Of a DNA stretch of 64,000 nucleotides, positions 47,701 through 59,329 are shown one piece after another. How positions within the stretch are numbered: position 1 is the stretch's first letter; each line of letters opens with the position of its first letter. Made by a program: the position numbers and the translations under genes. The DNA comes from Paramacrobiotus metropolitanus (taxonomy: Eukaryota > Tardigrada > Eutardigrada > Parachela > Macrobiotidae): contig NW_026570274.1 of NCBI RefSeq assembly GCF_019649055.1, forward strand, positions 958,314-1,022,313. Reading direction: 5' to 3'. The notes under the pieces are model-generated. The model was not told the DNA's origin and ran no database searches. It saw only the letters and a list, made by a program, of their open reading frames with translations.

Positions 47701-48492
47701 GTATTGTCGATTCCACTTGCCACCTTTCCTTACAGTGAATAAATAATGTTTCATTTATTTTGTATTTAACTTGTATTTTGTTCTTATTTATACATGTATA
47801 TACTCACGCTCGCTCAGCAATCCGCGGATACGCCGGTTGACCATGCGGAACTCGTTCGTCAAGGCGACCGCCACGACGGCGGTCAGGAGCAGCGGGAGGA
47901 CATCCACGAGATACGTCACCACGTTGCCGAACTCATACACCAGCAGATTCGTAATAAACGGCGCCGGCCCGAACAACGGGACGTCCACCACACTCTCCCA
48001 CGACCGGAAGTGGGGCGCGTACAGGGCCGCAGACACCGTGGCGATATTATTAAAACAATAATACAAAACCCCGACCACAATCCCCGCGCCAACGACCGCA
48101 AAGGTCACCAGCGTCCACACCCACCGGCGAAGGTCCCCGGCGTCCGCCAGCCGGGACACCACCGCCTGCAGCTTCGGCGTGTGGTGGTGCAGTAGTAAAA
48201 TACACGCCGCCGCTTTGATATCGAAGAGTCCGCGGTACGTGACGAAGGTGTAGAGGAAAAAGTCTTTCTGACGGAGGGTCTGCGAATAGTTCTTGTAGAA
48301 CGTGATGATGTCGAAGACGAAGAAGAGGGCGCACCACGCGGCCACCGTCACTGCCCAGAACGTCCCGATCCAGACGCGGAAGCGAGAGGAGCGCGAGGGG
48401 AACGTGTAGATGCCGACACATTGCAGCATGTGGATTAAGAGGGGCGTCGGGAAGACGGCGAACCATGCCGGCGGGAGGATGGTTTTCTTCAT
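44784..48492 (-). CDS. Gustatory-receptor-like 7TM protein
   Basis: Five exons, 48492-47808, 46163-45844, 45680-45522, 45067-45020 and 44930-44784, join in frame to 452 residues. Multiple hydrophobic helices lie in exons 1 and 2 (AWCALFFVFDIITF; LVTFAVVGAGIVVGVLYYCF; LPLLLTAVVAVAL). Exon 3 has the polar stretch before the last helix ending RFIPLTRDVFAT. Exon 4 carries SYVIVIYQM, matching the TYhhhhhQF motif in TM7 of insect-type Gr chemoreceptors. The last exon adds ~48 residues with another hydrophobic run, which is unusual because Gr proteins normally end near that motif. Intron 1 holds a dead retrotransposon end. Family assignment rests on topology, length and the TM7 motif. Confidence 0.7.
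46436..47470 (-). mobile_element. Non-LTR retrotransposon 3' end, copy 3, in receptor intron 1
   Basis: Minus-strand frames read QASLPVRFGGLGIRRTEKLA, VWIHALPAASLGNLLENN and VCVCGGLVDDLGRHGLRCKR, then after a frameshift RRPDVITLVPWERGKPLAVD. It ends with an RGNAICVMGTIPDQD-type tail near 46436. This is the region following the reverse transcriptase in LINE polyproteins with a CCHC-like motif and a restriction-like nuclease fold. It is the best preserved of three copies but truncated at the 5' end and frameshifted at about 46935. Confidence 0.85.
47590..47715 (+). repeat. AT-rich degenerate tandem repeat
   Basis: Repeated TTTTATA.AATATTTTATA units of about 18-20 bases in the receptor intron. 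They open an apparent Phe/Tyr/Ile-rich frame that is not coding. Confidence 0.7.
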
Positions 48493-48499
48493 GCTTTCG

Positions 48500-51400
48500 A
48501 TGGGGGATTAAAATCGAAGAAACCGGTCAGTCGGTTCGCGGTTCAAAAATTGAATTATTATCAACAAACAGTGTGCAAAAGAACACATCACTGTGCATTA
48601 ACCGTCCGCGTTGGGTTCGAACAGAAAAGCGCTGGTTTGCGCATTATGCGTTACAAAAGAACAACTGCTTTTCAGTAGGCGTACTGCAAAGTTCATTGGC
48701 TGTTTAGCAGGCTAGAACCTCGTTCGTTGGCGGCCCTGACCAGACGACAATAATTATAAGGCTTAGATGGAACCGTTACGTCGCTTCGCGCTTCCTAATT
48801 AAATAGGAGTAATAACATTAATGTCCTACATTTTATACTACAATAGTGCGGTTGAAGAAATGTGCAGAAAATGGAGATTATTCCACGGATGGCGTCGGAT
48901 CGATGTGTTAGCCTGAGCACGCGGCGTTTCAAGGATGTTGACATTGTTATGCTGGTAATCGCCACGTCAGCTAACGGGATCGGATGCGCGGAGGGGGATG
49001 CGTTTTGTTTGCTTTGCTTAAGCGCGGTTGTCGTTATATAAATAGATCGTTTAGGATTCCCTTTCCATCGTTTATCATGAGTTTACACGGAGCAAAGCGT
49101 GGCCTGTCCAAAGTAGCAAGAGCACTGAGGGGCCCGTTATCACCCGAAAGGTCATGCATTGTAAATTGCCTTGTACTGCAGTGAGTGCATAATACGATCT
49201 ACAGATATTGGGCATTTCATTGTGCACGTTAAACTCGCACTACAACGGTTATGATAACTTGTGAATTGTCATCCCGTTTCAGCACCAGACTGAAGTATAT
49301 TCACGGACGATGCTGAAAAAATTTTGCCACCTACAATTTGGCCCTCCAGCGTTTTTGTACGAGAATAGGTGCATTGATTCTTTTCTTGTTGTCAAATGTG
49401 TGAGTGTGGAATTTGTTGTTTTTAATGATAACCTGCTGGATGCAGTCTTGATCTTGACAGATTTGCAGATTTGATAGTGTTGGCCTGAGAGTCTGTATGC
49501 AGTGTGTGCAGTCTTCAGATTATGATTAAAGTTTCTGAGATCCTGAGTGACCTTCTTGTGGCGGAAGCAATAGTTGTACCTACAGGAAATCACATAAAAA
49601 TCTGGATAACAACATCATCCAGATATTGGTTGTGAGCGTAAGAGAGTTAGGGGCAGATCACCGATTTACCGTTCAGAAAAGAGATTCCCACTGTAGAAGT
49701 ACCACTTTTGACCCCATGCACCGGGTCGTTTTCCTTAAGATTCTATGATCATAAGTCACGCGTCCGCTCAGTGAGAAACTTAGTGCGGAACACGTCATAC
49801 CGAAAGCGCCCTCCTCCGTCACGCACACGCCGGTCTTGGAGGTGCGGGTCGAGAACTCGCCAGTGGTCAAACAAGAATTCTATTACACGACAGCTGTAAT
49901 GCCGTCGCACCATTAAATACTGTACATTACGTATGCATTACGTATATATTCTGTACACTCGCAGTCTCCCACTGAATATTAAAGTGCCATTCAGTTGCAG
50001 AAGGCTCCAGTACGTATATAGCTGTCGTTGTGCTGCGTTGTGAAAAATTAATTATTACTTAGGCCGGTCGGGTTGCAATTCTGAAGCTTATTTTAATAAT
50101 AAAGTCGGCGACAGAGTGAGGCATGTTAATTTTAGCTTGTATCCGGCATATCTCGCCGCATCCTCTACATCCTCACAGTCACAGTTTTTATCCTCACAGT
50201 TTTTTTTACTTCTTTTGCATTGTTGCCGTATCCCATCGTATCTCTGTAGTACTTCAGTATCCATTTACTTTACATGTCCCACATATACCCCGCTAAAAAC
50301 CTAAGAAACCCTAGGAAAATTATCTGGGTAGGTTTCTTTAGGGTTCCTCTTAAGATTTCTTAGATTTCATGTTCCCTGGCATTTCTAGCGCTCGCAGAAC
50401 TAAATTGAATCAGTGCTTAACTTTTAGGACTGACAGTGCCACGTGCATTACAGTCTGTATGACAATTTGATGACTACCTGGAGATTTCTGAACAATAATA
50501 CTGAACTCACTTTAATACTTTACATTTTGCTGTTCGCATTCCGTACATTTTCACAGTATAGATTCGAGTACCAGGCACCAGAGGCGGTATTCTCGCGTTG
50601 TTTGAACTTGTTTCACATGACAAAAACTGAATCTACATGCCACGTACATCAAGGCGCCAATATAAAATCTCCGGTGCCGCGGTTTTATGCGCGAATTAAG
50701 CGGTGTATTCCCTGAGGAGCGATAGAGATGAAAGATGTATCCGCCTGTGGCGCGCACCAAGTGCTTTATGCAAGGCCAAAATGATTGCCAACTGTCTCAT
50801 AAGACGCCGCAGCGGGCGAGAATTGTGATGTTCATTAGCTATATCATATATGGGATGATCAGGGGATTGTTACGTTGTACAGCCTCTGGCTTTTGAAACT
50901 ACGTGAACCCTTGGACCGCTAACAAAGAATTTTTTAAGGAGTTGGAGTTGGTAACCCACGGTCGGCGGAAGTTTTGGCGCCAGAGAATCAGTATTGAGAT
51001 ACAACGCAGAAGTGCAGTGTCTGTCCTCGGAACATTTATTGACACGAGAGTGAACGAGTACCTTTTCAGCTTTTAAACTGGCTTCTCGGGAGTGATTATT
51101 GCACGATCTTGTTATTCATGGCAGTTGCAATTGCAGTTAATGCTCATGGATGGTGGATGCCCTGTGGGTGCGTCAGTTGCGCTTTAATTTCTTAATTTGC
51201 CTTGAAGACACGCTGCACTGTCGCTAAATGGCTCCATTTATCAATTACTACGCCCCAGCGAACACGCAATATACCATAATTATTATAACCGCATGGTTCG
51301 CAATAATACAATTTACTTAAATAATGTGCATTGTCGTTGGCTATCAATCTGTAATCAATTACAGAGCTGCGCGATGCGTATAGTGTCGGAAAAACACACC

Positions 51401-51970
51401 CTGAAAATCGTATAAGAAAAATATATACCGCTGAATAAAAAATATCTGCACCATGCTTTATCGTTACGTTACATAAAACATATGCTACAGATATGCTTTA
51501 CTGAAAAAATGGAATATGGCTACGTAGCAGCTCCACCGTTAAAAAGCTCCATATAAACTTGGGAAAACTGTGCAACAGGAACGTCCATCCAGTGTTTTTA
51601 AATTGACAACACCAAATTCGGAAAAAGTAGCGCTCGATTGCTCACTGTGCGGAAAAACGAGGCATCGGCGTTTCTATTCCTGCATTATGCTGCAAAAGCC
51701 GTTAAGCGTGGATCTCCACGCTTAAAGGCATCACTTTTGATGTTGCATTACCCAGCTTGCGCTAGAAATCTTCTTAAGCGATCAGTTGAAGAATAAAATA
51801 ACCGGTTCTATTTAGTATTAGCAAAGAAACGACTGTCAACAAACCACTGTAAGAAACGATGCCGTTGTCAGACATGAGAATATCAGTGTTAGAACTATCA
51901 GAACAACACTCGTTAGTTCCTTATACAGATGCTTTACAGCAGCAACGTGGCGAACGCAGAAAGCAGCAAA
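48500..51970. other. Gene-poor stretch between receptors
   Basis: No supported multi-exon gene. It contains a TATA-like site before a small ORF near 49077 and a short TTTCTTAGG-rich patch at 50300-50375. Confidence 0.5.
49035..49184 (+). promoter_or_regulatory. TATA box and tiny basic ORF
   Basis: TATATAAATA at 49035-49044 lies ~33 bases before an ATG (49077) that opens MSLHGAKRGLSKVARALRG, a 35-residue basic peptide ending at 49184. The spacing suits a promoter, but no family or downstream exon is recognised. It could equally be chance. Confidence 0.25.
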
Positions 51971-51979
51971 AGCCCGTTT

Positions 51980-53183
51980 CTAAGAGGATTCTTTTATGTT
52001 AATTGCAAATGGTTCTGGGATAGAGTCGCCGGTTTCTTTAATTGCGGGTGAAAGCCCATTACTTTTATCGCTACTGCTCCCCGATTGCGCATGCCGCTGC
52101 GCAGCTGATCCGCATTTTTGGCCAGCATTCGCCGTTATAACAGCCAGTCCCGTCTTCTTATTTCCTACACCGCTGCGCAGGCAATGGCAGCGCTGTCTGA
52201 GAAAGCTGGTGGTTTCGGTCAGACTAACCACGACGAACAATGGATCGAGAAAGACCTGCGCGTCGAACAGCGCACTGATGATTTCACGGAGGAATTTCGT
52301 TGGGCCGACGCCATACTTCAACAGCTCGTAGTACACCGACGCGGGCATCCAGCACAGTAGCGCCGACAGTGTAAATAAACTGTAGATGCACAGCGGCCGC
52401 GTTCGTCCGGCACGATCACGCTCCGTACAGAAACGGCGGCGCCCGTACAGAAACAGCTCGGATTAATCGCCGCCTCGTCCGCATGATTCTCCACAGCAGA
52501 ATCGGATAGGATAGCGGCACGGTGTACTTGGGGATACGATAGACGATGATCTGGGTTAGCAGGTTCCATGTCGTCTGCTGTGCGACATTGAGAATGCAGC
52601 CGTGGGGCAGACGATAGTACAGTCCGTCCAGAATAATCGCCGGTAATATAGCGGCGTGGATATATACCGTTGTCATCACGCATGACGCATAGGCGAGGCG
52701 ATGTGTATGGTGCAGTCGATAGGACACCGGGAAAAAGACGGCCCACGCCCGGTTAATGAGAATTAACAAGTGCATGTGTACGATGAGCGCCGGAAAGGCG
52801 TAAATGAAGTACAGATAAAAGGTGCAAGCCGGGTGTCCAATCTGGTAATCCCGGGTTAACACCACCAGTTTCTGTGGATAATTCAGCAGGGGGTACAGCG
52901 TGTCGGTGAGGAGCAGCGCGATGATGTAGATGTCGAAGGGCGAACGCCTGTCGTGTCCCTTCAGCAAGAGGCCGACGACCGCGCTGTTAATCAGCAGGCT
53001 GACGATAGGCAGCGCAATGAGTCCCATCTGTGCATTGTTGGTACTGGCATTGCGGAAGGTTTCCAACGGCAGCGATGCGTTGCGATGCAGGTTGACGTTG
53101 GCGAATTGGGTGGCGAACTGGCTCATGTTAGCATCAGCCTGGAGCTCCATTCTCGTCGGCGTAAAATTCGGCATTGGTAGCAA
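51980..53183 (-). pseudogene. Intronless 7TM receptor paralogue with one frameshift
   Basis: TM1 to TM5 are open from 53183, with ACTFYLYFIYAFPALIVHMH, NRAWAV as DRY equivalent and a loop-2 Cys in GCILN, closely paralleling the 39760 receptor. The frame then ends in ...FLYGA and a stop near 52424. A second frame, offset by one base near 52455, resumes with RRFCTERDRAGRTRPL, TM6 (LFTLSALLCWMPASVYYELL) and TM7 with DPLFVV. Neither intron of the 39760 gene is present. A slipped 13-base repeat (TTTCTGTACGG twice) sits at the break. It is a retrocopy-like gene with a single lesion, or one base is wrong in the assembly. Confidence 0.8.
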
Positions 53184-53189
53184 GGTCTG

Positions 53190-54640
53190 CTAACACCCTT
53201 CAAATATCTCTACAACAGCAGTTTCGTATATTAAAATTCTGATTTTTAGTTCACTGCAGGACTTGGCTCGCCTTTTATACTCTCCTGTTCGATGCCAGAA
53301 TGTTTCCTGTTACGCTTGTATGTGCAGTGGCGCCGCAGTAATTATTATGGTCGTTAACGGTATTATGATACATTATTATTTCCTGTTGTTGCTGCTGTAC
53401 TGTAACGTTTACATAGTCGTTATTTTAGCGATACAAGATTTCCTGTTTTCTTGGCAATAATTGCGGTTGATAAAATCCGCGCGGTTGCGATTATTTCCGC
53501 TACGAAGTATCGACTGGGTTGGATTGGTTTTTCTATTATGGAAGTTGTAGTGCAACTTCCGTATAGCATGTCAATACATACTGCCCTGCAGGACGTGACA
53601 GAGTGCATGCAGCAGTACTGTACATCGCGGCGGAAAGTGCGTAGCGTCAGCGCCAGATGGTCTGCAAATTAGGAGCCGTTTTTTATAAAAGTTATCATTT
53701 GAATTATTACATGAGATATTTTATGTAGAGCAACTGATCAAATTAAATTTTGATTTTACAATGCTTCTGTACAATGGAATAACGGTTGAAGATATAAATA
53801 ATTTTAGTATCGGTAACTATTACTATTTCATGTAAAAAATTTCTTAGTTAACACCGTTATACCTTTTTGAGAGAAAAGTGCTCTGGAAATCAGTTTTGAA
53901 AATTTCCTTAAAGTGTGCCGGCAGAACTGAACGCATGGTTTACGTTTGACCACAAATCTGTCGACGGCGCAGTCGGTGCAGGTACAGCCTACTAGTGCCA
54001 AGCCGCCAATGAAAACCGATTGGCAGCAGTGATTTGCCTGTTGCTGATTACGCTGTACGCACTGAGCAAAGCAAGGTGTCAGCCGAGAAAAACCAACTTC
54101 TCCCATTTTTCATGGGGCTTCTTCTTTAATTTCTTTATCCAAGTTACCATTCACAGGCCAGTTCCTACCACATTAGTCTTCCTGCATCCCTTTCAAAAGC
54201 TTCAGGCTGCCGTCTAGTAGATTTCTTTGCATCCTGCGGATTAGTATCGAAGTATCGTAAACAGGTATGGAGATTCGTAAAGGAAATCGTTGTATTGGCA
54301 GTTGGCACTGTTGGAATAACGTGCACGGTGCTGTGGTGTTGGTGTCTTCGGGTCTTCCCATTTCGCTTACCGAGGTTTTCTTATGTTTCTTGAACTTCAA
54401 CTTTCTTCTCAGTTTTCTTAGGTTTCTTATGTTATTCTTAGGCTTCTTAGGTTATCTAAGGTATCTTAGATTTTCTCTGCTCGTGTAAGCAATGTCGAGC
54501 GAACTGGTAGATAAAATTGCTGTCTGGTGGGCGAAATGTCCCGTGGGCGAAACGGACCGGAACCGCAGTGTTGCGATTGCTGCTGCACGGAAATTGTCGC
54601 AGTTACTAAGTTTTTGCTATCGCAGACTGTAACCCTCATC
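53190..54640. other. Intergenic stretch with TTTCTTAGG-rich patch
   Basis: Bases 54375-54480 carry repeated TTTCTTATG/TTCTTAGG text also seen in R1 and near 30, 50 and 60 kb. No gene is supported. Confidence 0.55.
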
Positions 54641-54653
54641 TCCATCGTCAGGT

Positions 54654-55757
54654 ATGTTCGCACGACGTACCAGCCAGATAAACGTCCTGGGCGACGACGG
54701 CGTCCTGCTGTACGGGCGCGTGATGGACGTGGCGGACAACGGACTGTACATTGACCTGCTGTGCAGTGGTGCGCGGCGCGAATTCATCCCCTTCCACTGC
54801 CACAGCGTCTTCCGGACCGAGCGCACTGACCTCATGCTCTTCTCTCTCACCCTGGCAACGGCGTCCTGGACGACGAACGTTCCCGTGGAGGTGCTGCGCC
54901 ATGAACCGTCCGGCGGGCCGTGGCGCTGGTGGCCGGCGGAGATGCTGCACCCGCCGTCCACTGCACCATCGCGCCGTCGTTTCGTCCACGCGGTGGCCGT
55001 TGTCCAGGGGCAGGCTGACGGTGGTGCCACCTGGACGGACCTGGTCCCCCTGCACCGCCTGCGCTGGCGCGTGCCCCGCGACTGGTGGACGATGGTCGGG
55101 CGGGCGGAGCGCCCGGGTGAGCGCATGGTGACGCTTCCGCGGCGGATTGGACCGGGACGCTATCTCCAGTGGCGTGGAGCGCTGCCCGGGGATTGTCAGG
55201 GGGCGTCAGCCGGACAACTGTATGCGCTGATGCTGGAGACCGACCCCGGTATCGTCCGCGACGGGGAGGTGGTCGGCATCGACGTCCTGGACGGTCATGT
55301 ACAGTATATTGTGGAGCTGTACGACAGTGTTGCGGAGAAGTGCTCGCCCGACATGCCACAGGTTCGTCAGTATCCCATTCTACTCATAGTAAGATCTTCA
55401 CAGTGCCCACCAAGCACCAATTCTGTGGAGCCACTGCATCTGGCGGCTACAGTACCAGTACCTCGCCAACGTACTGTATATATAAACGTACCGTATATAT
55501 AACGTAATCGCTGAACTGGCTGAACAGCGTCCGACTGTTAGTGGCTGCTGGTCGTCGGTTGACAGAGTTGTTGACCTGATTGCACAGGTTCTCATTGAAC
55601 CACTGCACCAGGCGCCAATGCAACGCCTTCCCGCTCGCTGTGGCCGCACTGATCTAAATATAAACTGTTTGTACTTATTGAATTTCGTACTATGGCGAAC
55701 CGGTTGCGGCGCGATCTGGTGTGGGGCTACACAAGGGGTGAGAGATGCCATTTTTTT
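54654..55757 (+). CDS. Uncharacterised protein, possibly lineage-specific
   Basis: Exon 1 (54654-55361, 236 codons) and exon 2 (from 55528) join at phase 0 across a 167-bp GT..AG intron (CCACAG|GTTCGT, GAACAG|CGTCCG). Exon 1 opens with DDGVLLYGRVMDVADNGLYI, then REFIPFHCHSVF, VEVLRHEPSGGPWRWWPAEM and LHRLRWRVPRDWWTM. The GRV..V.DNGL.D.LC pattern followed by P.W.W.PAE suggests a Tudor/SH3-like barrel repeat, but I cannot name the family. Similar text occurs, as I recall, in tardigrade predicted proteins. Exon 2 reads SGCWSSVDRVVDLIAQVLIE and stays open to a TAA at about 55757, but probably splices earlier. Confidence 0.55.
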
Positions 55758-55839
55758 GTAACTGGGATCCTCCTCTCCAAGTTAGGAAAAAACGTGACAC
55801 ACCATTCATCCACCGGTGACCCCCGATGACCTTTTGAAT

Positions 55840-56400
55840 TGGTCGTGACGACCGGTTTCGGTGGAACCGGGATTTGTCGACATCTGTTGTAGGCCGTCAT
55901 GCTAAATTCTGTGTATGATGTTTTTAGTCGTGACGACCGGTCTCCGAGCTGCACTTATTTTGTTGTGTCTGTGGTGTTGCTAAGTCGTTTGCATTGGAAG
56001 GAGGAAAAGTGGTGACGACCGGTTTTTGGAGGGATGTGGATTTTTGATATAGCGTTTACTGTGTGGTCTGGCGAGAATGTGTGTTTGATGTTTCTGGTGG
56101 TGACTACAGGTTTGATTATGTTACGTTTGCTTTGTCGTTGCGGTTTCTTGGTTTTTGGCGATTGATTAAAAAATCGGTGGTGACGAGCCGTTTTCTTAGG
56201 GAATAAATTGTAGATTCTTAGTGTTTTCTTGTTTTACTGCTAATTTGACAAGTGCATGATGGATAATAATATTATCTACGATGGAGGTGACAGACCAGAT
56301 TATGGCGTACGCAGTATGTAATAGCGTAAGATACGATGTGAAGGAAGCACGGTGAAAATCGGTAGTGACGACTGATTTTGTTGTGGATTGCAGTTGCTAT
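55840..56400 (+). repeat. Degenerate ~82-bp-period array, left part
   Basis: GTGGTGACGACCGGTTTT-type motifs recur at about 55850, 55928, 56010, 56096, 56177, 56283 and 56361. Several are followed by TTTCTTAGG. Text between motifs is poorly conserved. Confidence 0.75.
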
Positions 56401-56429
56401 ATTATTTTATTATAAATTATTCTGGCCAT

Positions 56430-57870
56430 ATTGGCCAATACCGTATTCAATTCCGCTGAGCAACATTATGATACTGTCGACGTTGTCAGCAAAAAAAAAG
56501 TGGATTTAGCCAGTATATTGAGTGCTGTGTTTCTACTTCTGCAAACGAAGTTGTTCCTTTACCACTGGCCGAATTGGGACTGCCAGCTAATCACGTTTTT
56601 TGCGGAACCTCTGGCTGCCACATCTGTGCACTGCTGTTTGCTAAGGGTACCCAGCTGTCGTTGAGCTTTTCTGTTACCGCATTCACTTAACTGTAAGTGT
56701 CGATGTACGATCGTGTCTGGTTTTGCTGTTGTTTGGCCTTCTCCAGCTTCGACACGGCCGACGACCTTCCCGACGAGTACCAAAGTGTAAAGGAGCGGAT
56801 GCTGATCGCAGAATCGGAGACAGTTGGCTACTACTAGACTCATCGATTCGGAACCATCGCGCACCTTACGTGTGGTTGGTGCAAAACACTTGAATATCCG
56901 ACGCAGGAATTCATTGTAGGCATTGCTAGTGGCGATCTTTTGGAAGCGCATGTTATTCACCGGGATGAACCCATTGTGTTTGGCAAACACAATGAAAAGC
57001 AGAAGCTTGGTACAACAAGAATGAGTGGTACCTGCGAAATGCTATCGAGGCACCTATTGGAACCGTCGTTGGGTATTCATCATTAGCGGTTGTTTGGGTC
57101 CCCGACCACAATGAGTATTGTGGAGTGCAGGGCTGCCACGTTTGGGCCTAGATGTTTGCCACCAGTACGTAATGTGTCATATTCTAGTCTAAATATCCAA
57201 CCGTTCAAGACGTTTTAAAAATAGTTCGACTTCATCATCAATTCAACTTGAATGTTGACACTGATCCTGTTAAAGACCGTATGCTCAGTGCGGAGTCAGC
57301 TGTAGTGGAGCCATACAGCAAGCGGTGGTTGGTCTGTTGCGAGCTTAAGCCGACCAGAACATCGTATCTTTTTGTTTAGCGTTTGATGATGCTTGCAGGA
57401 ATTGGTAACGAAAAGATTTTTAAAGACCCAGACGACAACGAGATGCCGCTAGGATTTGCAAAAGTTGTAGTTGATGGCGGTGGCATCGGGCAAGTGGAAC
57501 ACGAACCGTTAAGTGAATCCACTGAGGAAGAGGCTGGCTGCACAAAGTGAAGAGGAGGAGGAGAGCGAAGAAGAACCACCTGACAGCTCCTTTTCGAACG
57601 AATCTATCGAAGACAACATAGAAATACAGAATGACTCGTTAATCGAAGAAAAAGAGGACGTTGAATTCTTCGATTCAGGATATGCCAGTTTTTTGGTTCT
57701 TCCTGAAGATTCGGGCGAAGAAGTGGCATAAGCCCGTATACTGGAATTGTTTAACCGCCATGCGCGGATGGTTGGTACATGCAGCGAAACCTGTTTTTTT
57801 TGCATACACCCGTAAGAACTCACACCTGGAAATTACGTACACGAAAAGTTTAACCGGCACATCCTATAGA
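56430..57870 (+). pseudogene. Unrecognised acidic-tailed coding remnants
   Basis: Two related stretches, SVKERMLIAESETV near 56790 and PVKDRMLSAESAVV near 57270, are followed at 57400-57730 by a frame with DPDDNEMPLGFAKVVVDGGG. After a frame change comes a strongly acidic tail (EEEEESEEEPPDSSFSNES). Stops and frame changes separate the parts. Could be one intron-containing gene or tandem decayed copies. No family recognised. Confidence 0.35.
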
Positions 57871-58394
57871 CTGTAATCTAGTTCAGTGCAAGACGTATGC
57901 CTGGATAACACATACGGTTTTGCTGTAACGTTTACAGTGTTTCGTAACTAGATAATGTATTATAATTTACACTTTAGTTGAAGGGTGATAAACGCTTCCC
58001 TTTTGTTCTTGCGATGGGAAAGTCGTGTGTGAAGCAGACAATGGTGTACCAGTTACATTTGAAAGTTTCTGTCCTGACTTGTTTTTTGTGAGAGAGGCGC
58101 AGTTATTGGTGTTGTGACTTTTTTCCTTAGATTTGTGCTTCCTTTAGTTGAGCACCAGTGATAATTTGTCTTTCTGTTAATTAATGTTGAAATACAGACG
58201 TTGTATCACTATTTTGTTGGAACGATCAGCAACTAGTCTTACTGTATTAAAGGATCTTCATTTCGGATGTCACTAACCAGAGTAAAGAACCATTCTACGT
58301 AACCGTACATCTTTTTATGTACGAAGCTTATTGCTATATCATCAATGTTGCAGAAGAGAATTACATAAATACCAAAACTGACGACGGTAAACTG

Positions 58395-59026
58395 TAATAG
58401 AGATGATGATCATCTTCCGGCATAAGCGTTATAAAACAGAACAGTTTGGAAGTGATTAAGATATCTGTCCACTGAACGACTTCGTTAAAGTCGTCATCTT
58501 CATCCGTATCTGTGAGCTCGTCAGCGCTGTTCATTCCAGTCTTCTTCCTCCTCTTCATCGCTATCCGTGGTGTACAAGTACCACGCCTTCACGTTTGGAA
58601 ACCATTCCTTTTTTTTCTGCAGGTGCATACGTACAGTCTGGATCGGGTTTGCATCCAAATCCAAAACAACGAGATCTTTCATTACCAACAGCGCTACCAC
58701 CTCGGTCCAATCCGCAATACGATTACCAGCCACTGACAGCTTCTGCAGCTTAGGAGAAGCCTACGGTATACGCTGCAACCATCCATAATTCCGTTGCCGG
58801 TGACAATTAAGACACGCAAATTCAGAAGAGCTGGCAGGTTGTCCAACGTATTCAATCCGCATTCCACCATCGCTAACTTCTCCAGTTGACGGAAGTCCTG
58901 AAGGGCGTTCAGACATGCGTCATCAATTAGTTGTCCGTCCAGGACAATCTCCCGTGCGGTTTTGTCCTGGCGCCGCAAAAACTCCAAAGCACACACACTT
59001 ACTCGTCGAGAAAACATAGTTGCCAC
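58395..59026 (-). pseudogene. ANP32-like leucine-rich acidic nuclear protein, frameshifted
   Basis: ANP32 proteins are nuclear LRR/acidic-tail proteins that act as histone and RNA-processing chaperones and phosphatase inhibitors. The minus strand reads TAREIVLDGQLIDD, LEKLAMVECGLNTLDNLPAL and LRVLIVTGNGIMDG, then after a frame change KLQKLSVAGNRIADWTEVV and VVLDLDANPIQT. It ends in an acidic tail DSDEEEEEDW with a second frame change into DTDEDDDFNEVVQW. LRR order and spacing follow ANP32. A shift plus TAG near 58760 and another near 58535 break it, and there are no introns, as in a retrocopy. Confidence 0.7.
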
Positions 59027-59329
59027 TTGCCAGTATCGTGGCTAAACTATTGAAAACCAGGAAAAAATGTGTCACCTTTAAAAAAGTTTTCGCAGAATAA
59101 AGTCTCAAAGGAAATTCGAGAATTAGCAATTCGCAAAATGCTCTTTGCATGAGACCGGACGACCAGCGCGCTTCAAGTTTCTGCAGACGTGTACTGCGCA
59201 CGGTACTTGTGTGACGTCGACCAAACCTGTCGTTAAGTCGTAGCCATACCATTCCGGACGTCCTAGTCCTTACTGTAAACTCACACATTATCACATTTTT
59301 ATGTGATCGATAATATTTTGCTCTAAAGA

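Noticed and set aside
47504-47746. 80-codon Phe/Tyr/Ile-rich frame
   Set aside because: Produced by an AT tandem repeat in a receptor intron.
47788-48195. Plus-strand frame rich in Arg/His opposite the receptor exon
   Set aside because: Antisense of hydrophobic helices; no splice or start support.
54617-55359. Minus-strand and alternative plus-strand frames of 112-170 codons
   Set aside because: Shadows of the GC-rich exon at 54654-55361; only the chosen frame splices in phase into exon 2.
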